Below the pieces are notes generated by a model that was not told the DNA's origin, made no database searches, and worked only from the letters and a program-made list of their open reading frames with translations. A program made the position numbers and the translations under genes. 64,000 nucleotides of DNA from Lateolabrax maculatus (taxonomy: Eukaryota > Chordata > Actinopteri > Acropomatiformes > Lateolabracidae), in contig CM062213.1 in NCBI GenBank assembly GCA_031216445.1, positions 7,842,501-7,906,500 of the forward strand, in the 5' to 3' direction. Positions 1-11,762 of this stretch are shown one piece after another (position 1 is the first letter of the stretch; each line of letters starts with the position of its first letter).

Positions 1-740
1 CCAGCAGTTTTGCTTTCACATTTGAAGAATTAAATCTACAGAAATAATTTAACTTAATTTATCTACTCCAATAACAAAATATTGTTCAGTTGAAGTTGTG
101 AAATACATGTGCAGGGACTTCTCCAAACTTAGAAAAACCAACAACGTAAAGTTTTAGTTCCCAAATGTCACATGCTGATCACGGGCTTTGCTGGTCGCTT
201 TCTCCTCGCATATCTACTGGACAGATGACCTGTGTCATGAAAAGACACAGATTTGAAACGTTACTCTTCTATTTTAATGACTAACGTAATATCTCGCCAT
301 ACATACAAGTGTGGACTCGCTTTAATGTTATAATCTAATGCAATGCGTTTATAATTGTAGCTATGCGGAGAGGACCGGCTACTGTCCCTTTAATGTTGCC
401 TTCAAGTGATCCTCGTAAGATCGCACTTTACACTGCAAGTAGTAAAAACGAGCTTTCTAATCCAATTACTAAATGTATCACATAATATGACTTTTTAAAT
501 TATATTTTATTTGGGGGAATCAAGTAGCACAGAGTCACTTTAGGCCTTATAACACAGTGAATAAGGAATAATAAAAAGAAAAATTGGCTTTTTATTTTAA
601 GTTCTATATATTAATTGTGCTAAAAGGTATTCCTTACACTACAGTATCTTAATATTAATTCTCATCTTCCATCCAATCTTGTTGTATCGAATATAAAATA
701 AAACTCCAGCTTTCCTGGTTTTGTCCAGTACATTAATTAT
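1..740. other. intergenic, no gene seen
   Basis: AT-rich sequence upstream of the vamp3 promoter. I see no coding exon, RNA gene or clear repeat in it on either strand. In mammals the next gene on this side of VAMP3 is CAMTA1, but nothing here can be tied to it. Confidence 0.5.
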
Positions 741-881
741 CCGTCGTTTGCACACGTTTCAAATGTCCCATTTCCCACAGCACGGGAAGGCAGCGTAACA
801 ACCGACGGCAGTGACTGTTACGACTCGAGCAGCGGAGAAGAAACAGCGGCGGAGTCGTACAAAGAAACTTCACTTCACAAT
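741..881 (+). promoter_or_regulatory. vamp3 promoter-proximal region and 5'UTR exon
   Basis: CpG-containing segment that ends in the first vamp3 exon. The exon ends at 881 with the two bases AT of the start codon and a strong GTAAGT donor at 882. No TATA box is obvious. The transcription start cannot be fixed from sequence, so the left boundary is arbitrary. Confidence 0.4.
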
Positions 882-3800
882 GTAAGTCTACTGCGCTCCT
901 ACCAAACCTTTTTTTATTTTTTAGGAAAAAAAAGCTGATGTTAACTCTGTCAAACGTGTCTGACACACAGGCCTTCCGGGTAAGAAGGCGAAACAGGATC
1001 ACGGTAAAAAAAAAAAAAAAAAATGCAACGCCCAAAAGTTTGCTGCTAACACGCAACAAGTGCTAGGTTAGTTTCCGAGGTGAAGCCGTCGCAGCGTTCA
1101 GTCGGTAACTCTGCCCGAATAAAAACATGTCCACGTCCATTTGTTAGACGACTAAAGGGGAAACAAACGCCGAAGGCTCGTACGGTGGCGGACAGTTGGG
1201 TTTGTCCAGCTTTGCCGTCTACGGTCACAAGCTAAAGTAGCTTTCCCGTCGGTTCCCGGTTGTCGGTTCCCCGGTGACTACCTACGTGTACGGACACAGT
1301 CCGTAGTTTAACCGGCTGTGGTTGTAAATATCGCAGCTGTGATTACAAAAGCACTGGAGTTTGAGCAAAGCGCCAGTAGTGGCAACATGTCAATATAAAA
1401 CAGGAAATGTACCGAGGGCTAACTTACCCTTCGTTTGTAGTCAATAATTGAATATATTAGTGGGCAATTGAAGTGGTGTGAGTGGGACTGAGTGATATTA
1501 TAGTTTTATTATTCATTGTTTATCGAACTTTGGTCGTGCTACGCAAGCCACATTTCTGTAATAAATCTCTTGTTTTCCTACTCCATGAACCTCCCCCATC
1601 CTTTTATCCACTGTCACCCCTCCTCCCCCCCACCTACCACACACACACACACACTCACACACTCTCACTCACACACTCACACTCACACAGGAAGTCTGTA
1701 CAAACAATATGAATGTGGTGCACAAGTGCAAAACAAAAATCTCATGTTCCAAAGTTATTGTATAGCCCTAGACTTGTATGACGTTAACCCTTGCTAAAAA
1801 AAAAAATAGTTCCAGGTATAAAATATTCAAGAGGCACTGTACACAATGTCTTAATGATAAGTCAGAGGGCGTTTTCCAGAGTTTATTTTTGTTCTTAGCT
1901 GCTGTCCTATTTGCAACCCGGATTTTGCGTGCCCTTTCTGTCATAGAGTAAGAGAGTAGAGTGTTTTGATTAGATTTTATGGAGAGTGTTACAGACATGG
2001 TTTTATTTCATCAGGATAGCGTTGATTATTTAATCGGGGTTGTTATTCATCATGATTATTCTGTAAAGTCAGAGTGTTTGACACTGCTCAGCCTCAGGTG
2101 ATGCAGTCAGCTATAGGTTCAGTAGGCACAATACAGTCACAGTACAGGACACATGACACACTTAACCACCTAATTCTTTATGCTTTACAAAAAATGTTTC
2201 ACTTCTACAGTGCAGTAGAGAAGCTGCATGTACAGTGAAACCATTCATGTGGCATTTTCAGAAACAAATAAACAGAGAAACTGACTCCTGTAACAATTGC
2301 TGTGGATAGTTAGTTTTACATCCTGCTGTATTTACAATGAGTATTTACAACAATATTTTAAGTGGAGAAATTCAAATATGTCTTAATTTAACTTAACCTT
2401 GCAGATATATCAAGAATCTGCTAACAAGCCTCATTGGAACCAGAGTAGCAGTCAATAGGCCTTTTACACGGCAGACATTTTGTCAATAGGGGAGAAGCAC
2501 AGGTGTAATTTTTAAATAAATGATTGCTGTCCATTTATGTGGGTCAGTCTAAGGGCCTTGTTAAAGTGCAAGCTGACTCATCTGGCATTACCTACTGGGC
2601 CACTTAAATGGAGGGTAGTCATCATTCATGTTAATTACATCTGTGCTTTTTGTGCTATGACTAATATGTCTGAATGTTTGCTGTGTAAAAGGTCAGTAGA
2701 AGATATGGTCATTCATAAAGAATAGAAATTGTACAGAAAAAAGTTGAAAGGGTGCATTTATACAGTGACATTGCAGCAAAAGTTATGTATCAGGTGTATT
2801 AACTGATTGACTGACAGAAAATGTATCTTGAACCATTGAGAATTGATTAATCATTTAAAATAATTATTGGGGTAAAAAGCACAGAATAGTCACAGGTTTC
2901 AGCTTCTCAAATGTGATTTTATTTAAACATTTTACGTAGTCTTAAATGATAGTAAACAAAATATCTTTGGGTTTTGAGCTGTTGGTTTGACAAATCAAGA
3001 CATTTTGAGGCGTCACGCTATTTCCTGACATTCTATTGACCAAAAGCTTAATCGAGAAAATAATCATCACGTTAATCATTTGTTGCAGCCCTAATGTCTA
3101 GATGTAAGATGCTTAACATTTACATATTTTCTACTCGCCCAATTAGACTTTAGACGCCCAAGTCAGAGTTTTACCTGCCCTTAATATGTTTTCTCTGGCC
3201 CAGCAGGAAAAACATACTGTTGGGTTGTTTGTTTTGAGCAGCACTATAGCATTATATGACTAAAAGTTATTTGGTATTTATCGATTTTTGAGCTTTTTTG
3301 ATAATTTTTTAAACCTGCTTTTTAAAGCTGACATACAGAACTTTTGTTTCCCCCTTCTGGCAGTGAGAGTAATTACACAAACACTGTGGATGTGTGCTTA
3401 TGAAGTATTGTAGTCTGTGTGCAGCTGTAGAGCCATAGCAACGAGTTAAAAGCTGCGTGTGTTCTGTGGCAGAGGTGCAGCTGCAGTCCAACCTGCGCCA
3501 CCAAAAGTGGAGGAAGTAATTACCTAGAATATACGGTAATGCTTCCTTTGTTACTGCTTCCTCATCCATCAGTACCCAGTGACTATTATGTTTTGGAAAC
3601 AAATACACATTATGTATAACAACAGCATATTTTTTTTCTTATTGGTGTGATCTTTAAACTCATAAGGGCCCTCTTTGTAATACCAGGGGAATTAAGAGGC
3701 TGGAGGGGTTTTGCTTTGTTAACGGTACCGAGGTCAGAAGGTCAGGGTAGGTGTAGTCTAGGGGAAGATTTGGTGCAGATCTGGTCTGCAGTTAAATGCA

Positions 3801-5405
3801 GACAGATCAATTTTCACTGTAACCTTCATCTCTCACTTTTGTTACTTGTCTTCATTTAATATGAATCTTTTTTTTATCTAAAAGGCATTTGGGAGCTTGT
3901 GGGATTTTTTGAACATGGTAGATGTTTTGTGGGTTTGTGTTTGCCTTTTAGTATGGATGGGTGTGTCCGCGTGCTGTGTGCAATAACTGTTTTGCGTGTA
4001 AAGGAAAAGAGTGATCCACCTACTGTCTTCTAATGTGGGCTGAGTCTGAGCATACGCTGTAAAGTGAGTCATAAGAAATCCTGTATAATCCCTACGATTT
4101 GATGTAAACACCTTTAAGGCATCCTCCCAATTTCAGTTACCTGTTGTCTTAATCAAGATAAGTGTGGTCATGCAGTGCAATGCTGTCTCAAGTCAGACGG
4201 TGGCAGTAGCTAACCACTTTAAAAAGGGCTGCAGGGACAAGGAATGCATATCAAATCTAGAAATCCTAAATTAATAATCAAGTAATAATCATAAAGTAAA
4301 AAGTATAATTTCCTTGTTCCAGTTTCCATGGTTAATATTTTTGTCATTGTTAAGAACAATCTTCCCAAATTATTATAAACAATAAGATTTCAGGGGCCTG
4401 CTTGCAGTTTGACACGGGCTGGATGCATGACGTTATGTTCACATTGCACAGCTGTTCATTTTTTCCATGTATCTCACCTTTCAGCTATGTATTGTCGATT
4501 ATTTGACTGTTTATGAAGTATTCATATGAAGCATTAAAGCTGCAGCAAATCTTAAAGGAAAATATTGCCCTAATTTTGGCTCTGTTTCTTTTGAGAGATT
4601 TTATACTTCTACTTTTATACTTGATACTGAATTCTAATGTATAAATTTGTAATTATTTGTAACAAAATGGCAAAAACAGGGAAAAAAAGCTACTGGCAAC
4701 AATACCCATGGTTGCTTGTGTTTTATTTTTTGTTTTTTTTAAATGAATTTGTAGAGTGACAGTTTACCCAGACAGCCTGCGTAAGGTCTGGGTTGGTATG
4801 GGTTAGACTGCAGACAAAGTGTGATAATTGATTGGGCTGTATGTTTCCACTTACTGCCAACATTTTATTAGTCATATGTGTCTTAACATTTTAGGTGCAG
4901 ATTCAGTGACATGATCTGCAAAATAATTTTTTGTGAAAACCTAGCCAGAAGGCTGATATATACCCTTCATTTTCATCATTTCACCAGGTCAGCCCAAGGT
5001 CCAGAAGGTTCTGGCGCAGCGTCAGGCAACAGGCGTCTGCAGCAGACCCAGGCGCAGGTGGATGAGGTATGATATATCTCGGATTATTGATTTACAAGGT
5101 CCAGTTAAAGCAGCACAACTTCACAATGAGTGATATTGATAATAATCCCAGCAATGTATTTATAATAATCTTAATTTATGTATGTCCTACCATTAGGAAT
5201 ACACAAATTCTTGATTCTTGACTTAATCAATTTTACAGAAAGCTCCCACGTAAGAGATCATTTTATTCATGTGTAAATCAATCACGTTATTTATGAAGTC
5301 ACTAGACTTATTATTCTTCATTTGCATGATTATCTATATAACTTTTTTCAAATTCAGGGGCACATTTTCTCACCTGGCCCACTCTCATCAATGAAACCCC
5401 CCCTC

Positions 5406-5439
<34 letters not shown>

Positions 5440-6908
5440 GTGACTCCGTTCTTCCTTGACGTCTGTGTCGAGCAGAAACTTGCATAACCCTTGGCAACAG
5501 TGTCATGAATCACCACAATGTGGATCAGTAGCTGTGTAGCACTCTACCTCCGCATGTCATTTCACATGACAGAGAACATTCAGTGAAAGCCCTTCCCTCT
5601 CCAATTTTTTGAAAATTATATTCAAACCCATGTCCCTGAGGTTACCAGGAAAAGATGGCTGCCAAGTCAAGCCGCTCCACCTGTCGTTTCACTTTTAATA
5701 CCCTTTACTGTTCTCCCTTTCCTTCTCAGTTGTGGCCTCCTTGGGGTTAGCTCCTCCTACACAGAACTCTAACTGCAGTGTGTCACACAAAGCCTCCGAT
5801 TGGCTGCCAGAAGTTTACATAATCGCTGTCTTTATCGTTATGTAAGACCCGCATGGGCCTACACACTCTTCTCCACCCTGCTGCTCTGTCTGAGAGGAGG
5901 GGCAATAGTGGGGTTTGTGGATCAGTGGAACATATGGGTTATGTGTGTTCTGTGATACTGTGTGTTCGCACATGCTTCCCTGTAAGCTGTGATCTCTCTT
6001 GAATGGTGGTTTTGTTCTGTGCCCTATTAATTCTAAAGGCTAATTAAGGCGGCGTTTGGTTGATCTTCTACAAGGTCTAGTCAGGATTACCCATAATTCA
6101 AGTTCAGTGCACCAAGTGACAGGGTTTTAAATAGTACTGACATTAAACCAAGTGTTTTATTTTTGTCTGTGTGTGAGTAGGTGGTGGATATTATGCGTGT
6201 TAATGTGGACAAAGTCCTGGAACGTGACCAGAAGCTGTCTGAACTGGATGACCGAGCAGATGCACTGCAGGCTGGAGCCTCCCAGTTCGAGACCAGTGCT
6301 GCTAAACTGAAAAGGAAGTACTGGTGGAAGAACTGCAAGGTACCTAAACAAAGTTTGGTCCAAAAGAAAACCACACCCTTTTCCCCACTTCAAATAAAAT
6401 AACTTGAACTGATCTTAAATGAACTCCATACTAGAAGTGGCTGTAAGTGGTCTGGATTATATTTGTCTTGAGAAAGCCTCGCCCTTACATGGTTTTTTAT
6501 GTTCATTCAATTAATAATTTAATTTTGGCAACATAAAAGATACATTGTTTGACTGCATAGCATACATTATATACATGTACTACTTATAATAGTGAACTGA
6601 AGTGAAACAGACATTTAAAAAAAAATCGTATTGTTAAACAAAAAGAAGAAGTCTTACAAATTATGTTGTGTTTTCTTTCAACAAATAGACTGAATTTGCT
6701 GTACCTTTATCCCTTGCAGATGTGGGCCATCCTGATAGCTGTCATAGTGATAATCATCATCATCATTATTAGTGAGTATCAAGTCTGTGCTTAGAAAAGC
6801 TTGTCATTACATTTGCGGACATTTCTTGATAAAACCAATTAGTTTATACAAGCTTTTCATCTAAAGAAAATCCTATCCACTTCATTCACAGTTTGGAGTT
6901 ACTCGTAA
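880..6908 (+). CDS. vamp3: vesicle-associated membrane protein 3-like (cellubrevin), R-SNARE
   Basis: Coding exons are 880-881, 4988-5066, 6181-6339, 6720-6771 and 6892-6908, giving 102 aa in consistent phase (VAMP3 is about 100 aa in mammals). The protein has a short Ser/Gly/Gln-rich N-terminus and one SNARE motif in the exon 2-3 region with the zero-layer arginine in VLERDQKL. It then has a basic juxtamembrane KRKYWWKNCK and a C-terminal anchor of about 19 residues rich in isoleucine, ending WSYS. Family knowledge: vesicle R-SNAREs pair with syntaxin and SNAP-25/23 family Q-SNAREs in recycling-endosome and exocytic fusion, facing the cytosol. The start codon is split AT|G over intron 1. The choice of vamp3 over vamp1 or vamp2 rests on the per3 neighbour and tail length, so paralogue identity is less certain than family. 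Confidence 0.88.
1641..1688. repeat. CA/CT-rich microsatellite
   Basis: Interrupted CACA and CTCACA units in vamp3 intron 1. Confidence 0.8.
2460..2692. mobile_element. MITE-like palindromic element, copy 1
   Basis: The left end CCTTTTACACGGCAGACATT and the right end GTTTGCTGTGTAAAAGG are imperfect inverted repeats. Inner blocks (GCACAGGTGTAAT near 2498 and ATTACATCTGTGC near 2633) are also inverted. The element is about 233 bp, has no coding capacity, and resembles copies at 13113-13270 and 26399-26599. This is the build of a non-autonomous DNA transposon. No target-site duplication was verified. Confidence 0.6.
2820..3093 (+). repeat. fish ATTAATCG-type interspersed repeat
   Basis: Decayed copy with GGCGTCACGCTATTTCCTGA, alternating TTAATC motifs, and the terminal GTTGCAGCCCTA. 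The same ending occurs in other copies in this window (18003, 18840, 44754). The family is widespread in percomorph genomes; I do not assign a superfamily. Confidence 0.55.
5406..5434. repeat. (CA)n microsatellite
   Basis: About 14 uninterrupted CA units in vamp3 intron 2. Confidence 0.95.
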
Positions 6909-7080
6909 AAAAATGGCAACAAGAGGAGGAGGAGGAGGAGTGGAGGAAACAATGAAGAAGAGGAGAGGAGCAACGTGTACAATTAATCTCTCAGAGGAAG
7001 ACATCACATGATTACTGGCTACTGAGCTCCGCAACATTGTTCCCCTCCTTCAGGGGGTCTTCATTCCTTGTCCTGGTTTG

Positions 7081-7127
<47 letters not shown>

Positions 7128-7158
7128 TGTGTGTGTGTGCGTGTGTGCGTGTGTGTGT
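7081..7158. repeat. (GT)/(GTGC) microsatellite in vamp3 3'UTR
   Basis: About 78 bp of alternating GTGT and GTGC units lying 170 bp after the vamp3 stop codon. Alternating purine-pyrimidine sequence of this kind can adopt Z-DNA in principle; that is only an inference. Confidence 0.9.
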
Positions 7159-7773
7159 GAGTGTTTGCACATGTGCCTGAGTAAAGGATTGTGATAATAC
7201 CAGAGTTTTATCCTGCATTACTACACCACACCAGACATCACCAAACTTGTATTAGAGAACCATGCCGCTTGCCAAAGAACACTGAAACATTCACACAGAT
7301 ACAAGTTCATTAAAAAACACTTAGCTAAAACCTATTTAATAAAAAAGTATAAATTAATCATCTTCAACTGTATGACAAAGCACACACACACACCAACCTC
7401 TGGTCTAGAAATGAAGAATACTGTTGTAAAATCTCCTCAACTTATATTTACTTTTTTAATGTTTTATTAATAGCCATGATTTTGTGTGCCAGGCTAAGAG
7501 AAGTGCCTTTGAAGATATGCGGTTCTGTTTTAGTTTACATTGTAACAGTAACTCTGCGTATTAGATGAGATACCCCTTTCTATCACATACATGTTTGTAC
7601 ATGTTACACCAATATTTAGATTTTTCTCCTAATATTTTGAGAACGTGCTTGTCTGGCATTTTATGAATGGTTGCAGTTGACGGGGGAATGGTGGGATCCG
7701 ATGCCTTATTTTATTTATGCACACGTTTGAGTGCTAATTGATTTCTCTGTGAAAAACATTTAATTTTGGATTG

Positions 7774-7779
7774 AATAAA
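7774..7779 (+). terminator. polyadenylation signal candidate 1, vamp3
   Basis: AATAAA located 866 bp after the vamp3 stop. Further AATAAA hexamers at 8264 and 8937 could give longer 3'UTRs. Confidence 0.5.
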
Positions 7780-8936
7780 GCTAATAATTTCATTGAACAC
7801 CTGACAACAAAAGGCTAACCAGTAACACACCGTTGAACCACCTGATCATACCTGCCCTTGTCCTTCCTTCTTTTCAGGTAGAAGTCTGTTGTGTTTAGAT
7901 AAGTGCCTATATGCTAAGACAAACAGCCTCACAGCTAGGCAAGGCTCCAGAAACTGCCACAAAGTTTTAAAAAAAAAAAAAAAAAAAAGTGCTACACTGG
8001 GTTAAAAGTCGTGAATTTTCTCAATCACATCTCAAGTACGTGCCAGAAATTTTGCCTTTGTGTGAAATATTCAAGCAAAACAAAGTAAGAAAATGGAGTT
8101 TGGCAGATGCCTTAATAGGTTTCTCCAATGGAGAACAGCCAAAATACAGCCGCGCCTTATTTTCATGTGTACCAGCCAGTAAAACGTTTGTGCCATCTGA
8201 ATGTTATGACTGTCCAAACAAATACTGGGCTGCTTGATCATTCATTTGAGATTATTAACCTTTAATAAAGTATTCTGTTTCATCACATACACCATCTGAT
8301 CAATGCAAAGTATTTCTCACGTGTGATATTTTGGTTTTATTATTTCTCTAACAATAGCTTTTGTTTGCAATCTATTATATGTAGAACTAACCGTAGGGAG
8401 ACTATATAGCATTTTTTGTGTAGGTGCTCACTACTGCTGAGGAAAACTTTGTTGGGCAATGACAGTGTGATATATATATACTCTTTATGTCTGTATTTAA
8501 AGAGACAAACAATTTGGGGTAACTGTACATTAATTTCATTCTGTCTGGAATTCGATTTCTGAAAGTAGAACTGTTGATGTTGAATTTTTTCAGTAGTTTT
8601 AAAGACACCGCACATTAGTGCATGTGTGACACTATGGTAATTCCAATGAACACTAACACAAGAATAGGCTCTTTAGACATTTTTATTATATATAGCCAAA
8701 CTGTAGCCATTAAGGAAATTGTGATAGTCAAAATATGTAAAAATAAATTGAAGGCCACTGTAAATGCGTTTACAAGCCGGGCTTTAATCCCAGATGTACG
8801 GAGGTTTCATCATCCTCTCCTGTACAACAGAAATTTGAGACCCAGTAACTTCCAAGCCTTGTCTATGTCTACTTACTAGGAATGCATTTTGAAGTAAGTG
8901 CAGTTCTACTCTTTTGCTCTAAATGCCTTTTGCTTG

Positions 8937-8942
8937 AATAAA
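8937..8942 (+). terminator. polyadenylation signal candidate 3, vamp3
   Basis: AATAAA followed within about 30 bp by a T-rich stretch (TTTGTTTTTTTTCTG), a plausible downstream element. It would give a 3'UTR of about 2 kb. An intermediate AATAAA lies at 8264-8269. Confidence 0.45.
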
Positions 8943-8959
8943 ACAGATTTAACTTAAAA

Positions 8960-9604
8960 CCTCATCTGATTTGTTTTTTTTCTGATCTGTGACGGAATAA
9001 ATGTCAGCGGTTAGTCTTCTCAACAGCAGTTGAGAGACTTGTCTGTTAAAGTCTGATATAGTCATACTTCCTCATTGGTTTTCTTAACTTTGCTTTTGTC
9101 TCTCTATTAGTACATTTAGTATTCATCAAAAAGCATTTGTGTAATGCCTGCACTCAGGGCCGGATAGGCCCTCTATGTGGCCCCACAAATACCACATGGT
9201 GAACCTAAAGCCTTTTACTGAGCACTGCATTATTACTATGCATGTCAAAAACATAACAGCAAACCATTATTTTGAAACTGTCAAGTAATTAATACTTTGG
9301 TTTAGAAAATCTCAAAATATTTGGGGTATAGGAAGATACTAACTGAACTATCACAGGGCAAGGCTAACCAGCATTTTAGAGGATGACACCAGTGAGGTTT
9401 TAGTGTTCTTGGTTTTAAAAATGACTGAAATGATTAATTAGCCTACTTAATTACGCCCATCTCCTGGTGATTCTTAAAAATAAAAAAAAAAACATTGTTA
9501 ATATGTCAAGATAACTGACTCTTCAAGAGGTTTTGACTCTTCAAAGTCAAAACCTCTTGTTAAAGGCAACAAGATGTGTAAACTTTATAGTTCATTTTAG
9601 TTCA
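8960..9604. other. vamp3-per3 intergenic spacer
   Basis: AT-rich spacer. Apart from a short direct repeat near 9532-9555 (TCAAGAGGTTTTGACTCTTC followed by an inverted AAAACCTCTT) I see no gene or named element. Confidence 0.5.
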
Positions 9605-9796
9605 TCCAGTATTGGGAAGGAAGGGAGGGAAGGAGGGATGGAGGGAGGGAGGGAGGGTGGATGGATGGAGGGAGGGTGGAGGGATGGATGGATGGAGGGA
9701 GGGAGGGAGGGTGGATGGATGGAGGGTGGAGGGGTGGATGGATGGATAGAGGGAGGTGGAGGGATGGATGGATGGATGGAGGGAGGGAGGGGGGGA
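9605..9796. repeat. GGA/GGAT purine-strand minisatellite
   Basis: About 190 bp built from GGAGGGAGGGATGGATGGAT-like units with GGGTGGA variants. The + strand is almost purely purine. It ends about 60 bp before the first E-box of the per3 promoter region. The open frames across it are repeat artefacts. Confidence 0.92.
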
Positions 9797-9839
9797 GGTG
9801 GAGTCGGTGCGTGCGCAGACACCGGGCTTGTTGTCCCTC

Positions 9840-10161
9840 TGTTGTGTAACATGGAGGTCCACGTGAACCGCCAGCAAGCCCCTGACAGACAGCTGCGCTC
9901 GGACACGCCCACTGCCCGACGCCACAGCCAATCACGGCAGATGCAAATTTCCTCTGTCCAATCACCGCGGAGTGGGCGGAGCCATAGCGCGCCGGACTCA
10001 CGTTGCACGAGTGTGTCTCTGGTGCAAATGACGGTTAAGCTACGTGACTTAGACTTAATTTAAAATTAATACTTATTACACGGCCCCGGTGACCATTTTT
10101 ATACAGTTTTAATCTCCGGACATTGAAGCTGAGACACACGTGGACCCCCAAAAATAAAAAG
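9840..10161 (+). promoter_or_regulatory. per3 promoter and candidate non-coding exon 1
   Basis: The segment is CpG-rich. It contains canonical E-boxes CACGTG at 9860-9865 and 10137-10142, an E'-box CACGTT at 9999, CCAAT boxes at 9928 and 9958, an octamer ATGCAAAT at 9941-9948 and TACGTGAC at 10041. A splice donor AAG|GTAAAT at 10162 would close a non-coding first exon. Family knowledge: period promoters are driven by CLOCK-BMAL binding to CACGTG E-boxes, and PER/CRY feed back on the same sites. The transcription start is inferred. Confidence 0.6.
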
Positions 10162-11446
10162 GTAAATATTCCACCAGAAGACAATAGCTTGTAGGGGTCG
10201 TTAGCGAGTTGGCTAACTAACGTTACCTCGCCCACGGCGCCGACAACGGAGACGATGTAAACAAGAGAAACGAAATCGTTGTTTTGTTATTCTCTAGTCC
10301 TGGTGAACTCTTGTGAGCGTGTGAGTCTGTGCTTCACATCCCTTCGAGACGGTGAAGTGTGACTTGGCTGTAAGCTGTGGTCTGTAGTCGCTGCTCACGT
10401 TGATGTGAGCAGCTAAATAACATGTCCGCCGTCAGTCAGCGGGCTGCTTTTAGCGAGGTGGTTAGTTAATACCAAACTGCAGATAGTGTTGCTCTGCGTG
10501 AATACAAAGTCAAATGATCATATTAGCTCATACACTAAACATGTAGTTACGTTATCGTATTAAATCCCTGCTGGCCTGACAAGTCGCGCTGGTGCCAGGA
10601 TTTACTAATGGCTTCTTTCTGTGTTCGCGTTACATTGTGCCACAGTTTGTTACTTGCAGCCCAGATGTGTGGCAATATACAAACAACAGTGTCATTTTAA
10701 TAATGTCTCAATGGCTGTAGAGCAGGAGCTGTCTCTGCTTGGTTGCTGGGGTTATTGAGGTTACTGGGTTCATGTGTGGAGGGGGGTTGTGAACCGTGAA
10801 GTGTCAGGTTTGTTTTGAGTGGAAACGGGTTGTGGGCTGTTATCGAGGTCAGTTTTTTCTTTTTCCAGTGGATGACAGGATAAAAACACAGGTATCAGTG
10901 CTGACTTTCTCATTCTTTTTCACATCAGCTCTATTTGTGTATGTTCATTTAGTTGTGGTGATAATCTTGGTTTTTGAGGTGACCTATATACAAGTGTTTC
11001 TACAAGTTCACTATACTACTTGGCTGAATGTACCTCAAACCCATATTTAACTTGTTGTCAGCCCATTTTCACAAAAAAAATTAATATATTTTCCCTGATG
11101 AAATAAATGTTAAACATAAGATGTAGAGCATTATATAATATTGTGATTTCATAACCACGTGTTGTGGGCCTGGGGATGTATATCCTGCCAGGCTTTTATT
11201 TCTGTATTGGCAGGAATTTGGTATGTTTTTCTGGCAGTGGCTCAGCAGGGTTTCATTCCACCAGTGTGTCTGAGAAGCTCTTTGAGATAACAGGATCAGC
11301 CCCTTAATTACTTTTCATCTGCAACACAGGATTTACAATATATTATGTGTTGGGCACAGTTTTTACGAGGCATTTTAGTGTAGCAATAGGTGATGTAAAT
11401 TCCTATTTAGCCTGCAGTGCCATATTTGACCACAAACCTTGTAATG

Positions 11447-11762
11447 CTGGGCAATAATTTAATAATATCATTGATTCATTTTCAGAAAAATTATATTGTG
11501 ATGATATAACCTTATCATATTATCATCACATAATTCTGTTGTCCAAATTCTGAGCCAGCAGTGAATAAAAACAAAAATAGTTACTGAAGTTTTTGTTGGT
11601 ATGTTTGGTCTCATGGAAATCATAAAGAACAGTGGAACACAGGTCATTGCTTTGAAACACAGTTTATTTAATTTATCTGTGATGTTGTTGAATTGTGAAC
11701 ACATCAGTATTGGAAAATATCCTCATTAACATTGTTTTTGGCCAAATCGCCAAGCCCTGAAG
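11447..11762. repeat. possible MITE-type repeat
   Basis: Begins GCTGGGCAATAATTT and ends CCAAATCGCCAAGCCCTGA, so the two ends are roughly inverted (CTGGGCAAT against GCCAAGCCC). The interior is AT-rich with TATTGTGATGATATAACC-like sequence typical of fish hAT-like repeats. Assignment is tentative. Confidence 0.35.

Larger units (their letters stand above)
882..4987 (+). other. vamp3 intron 1 (4.1 kb)
   Basis: The intron begins GTAAGT and ends TTCACCAG. It holds a CpG-rich start, a CA/CT tract near 1641-1688, a MITE-like element at 2460-2692 and an ATTAATCG-type repeat ending at 3093. I see no further coding exon. Confidence 0.75.

Noticed and set aside
9533..10063. Open frames of 60-176 codons on both strands across the GGA/GGAT minisatellite
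   Set aside because: They are translations of the repeat (GG-W-MD and HP-S-I-P patterns) and extend into promoter sequence. No family signature.
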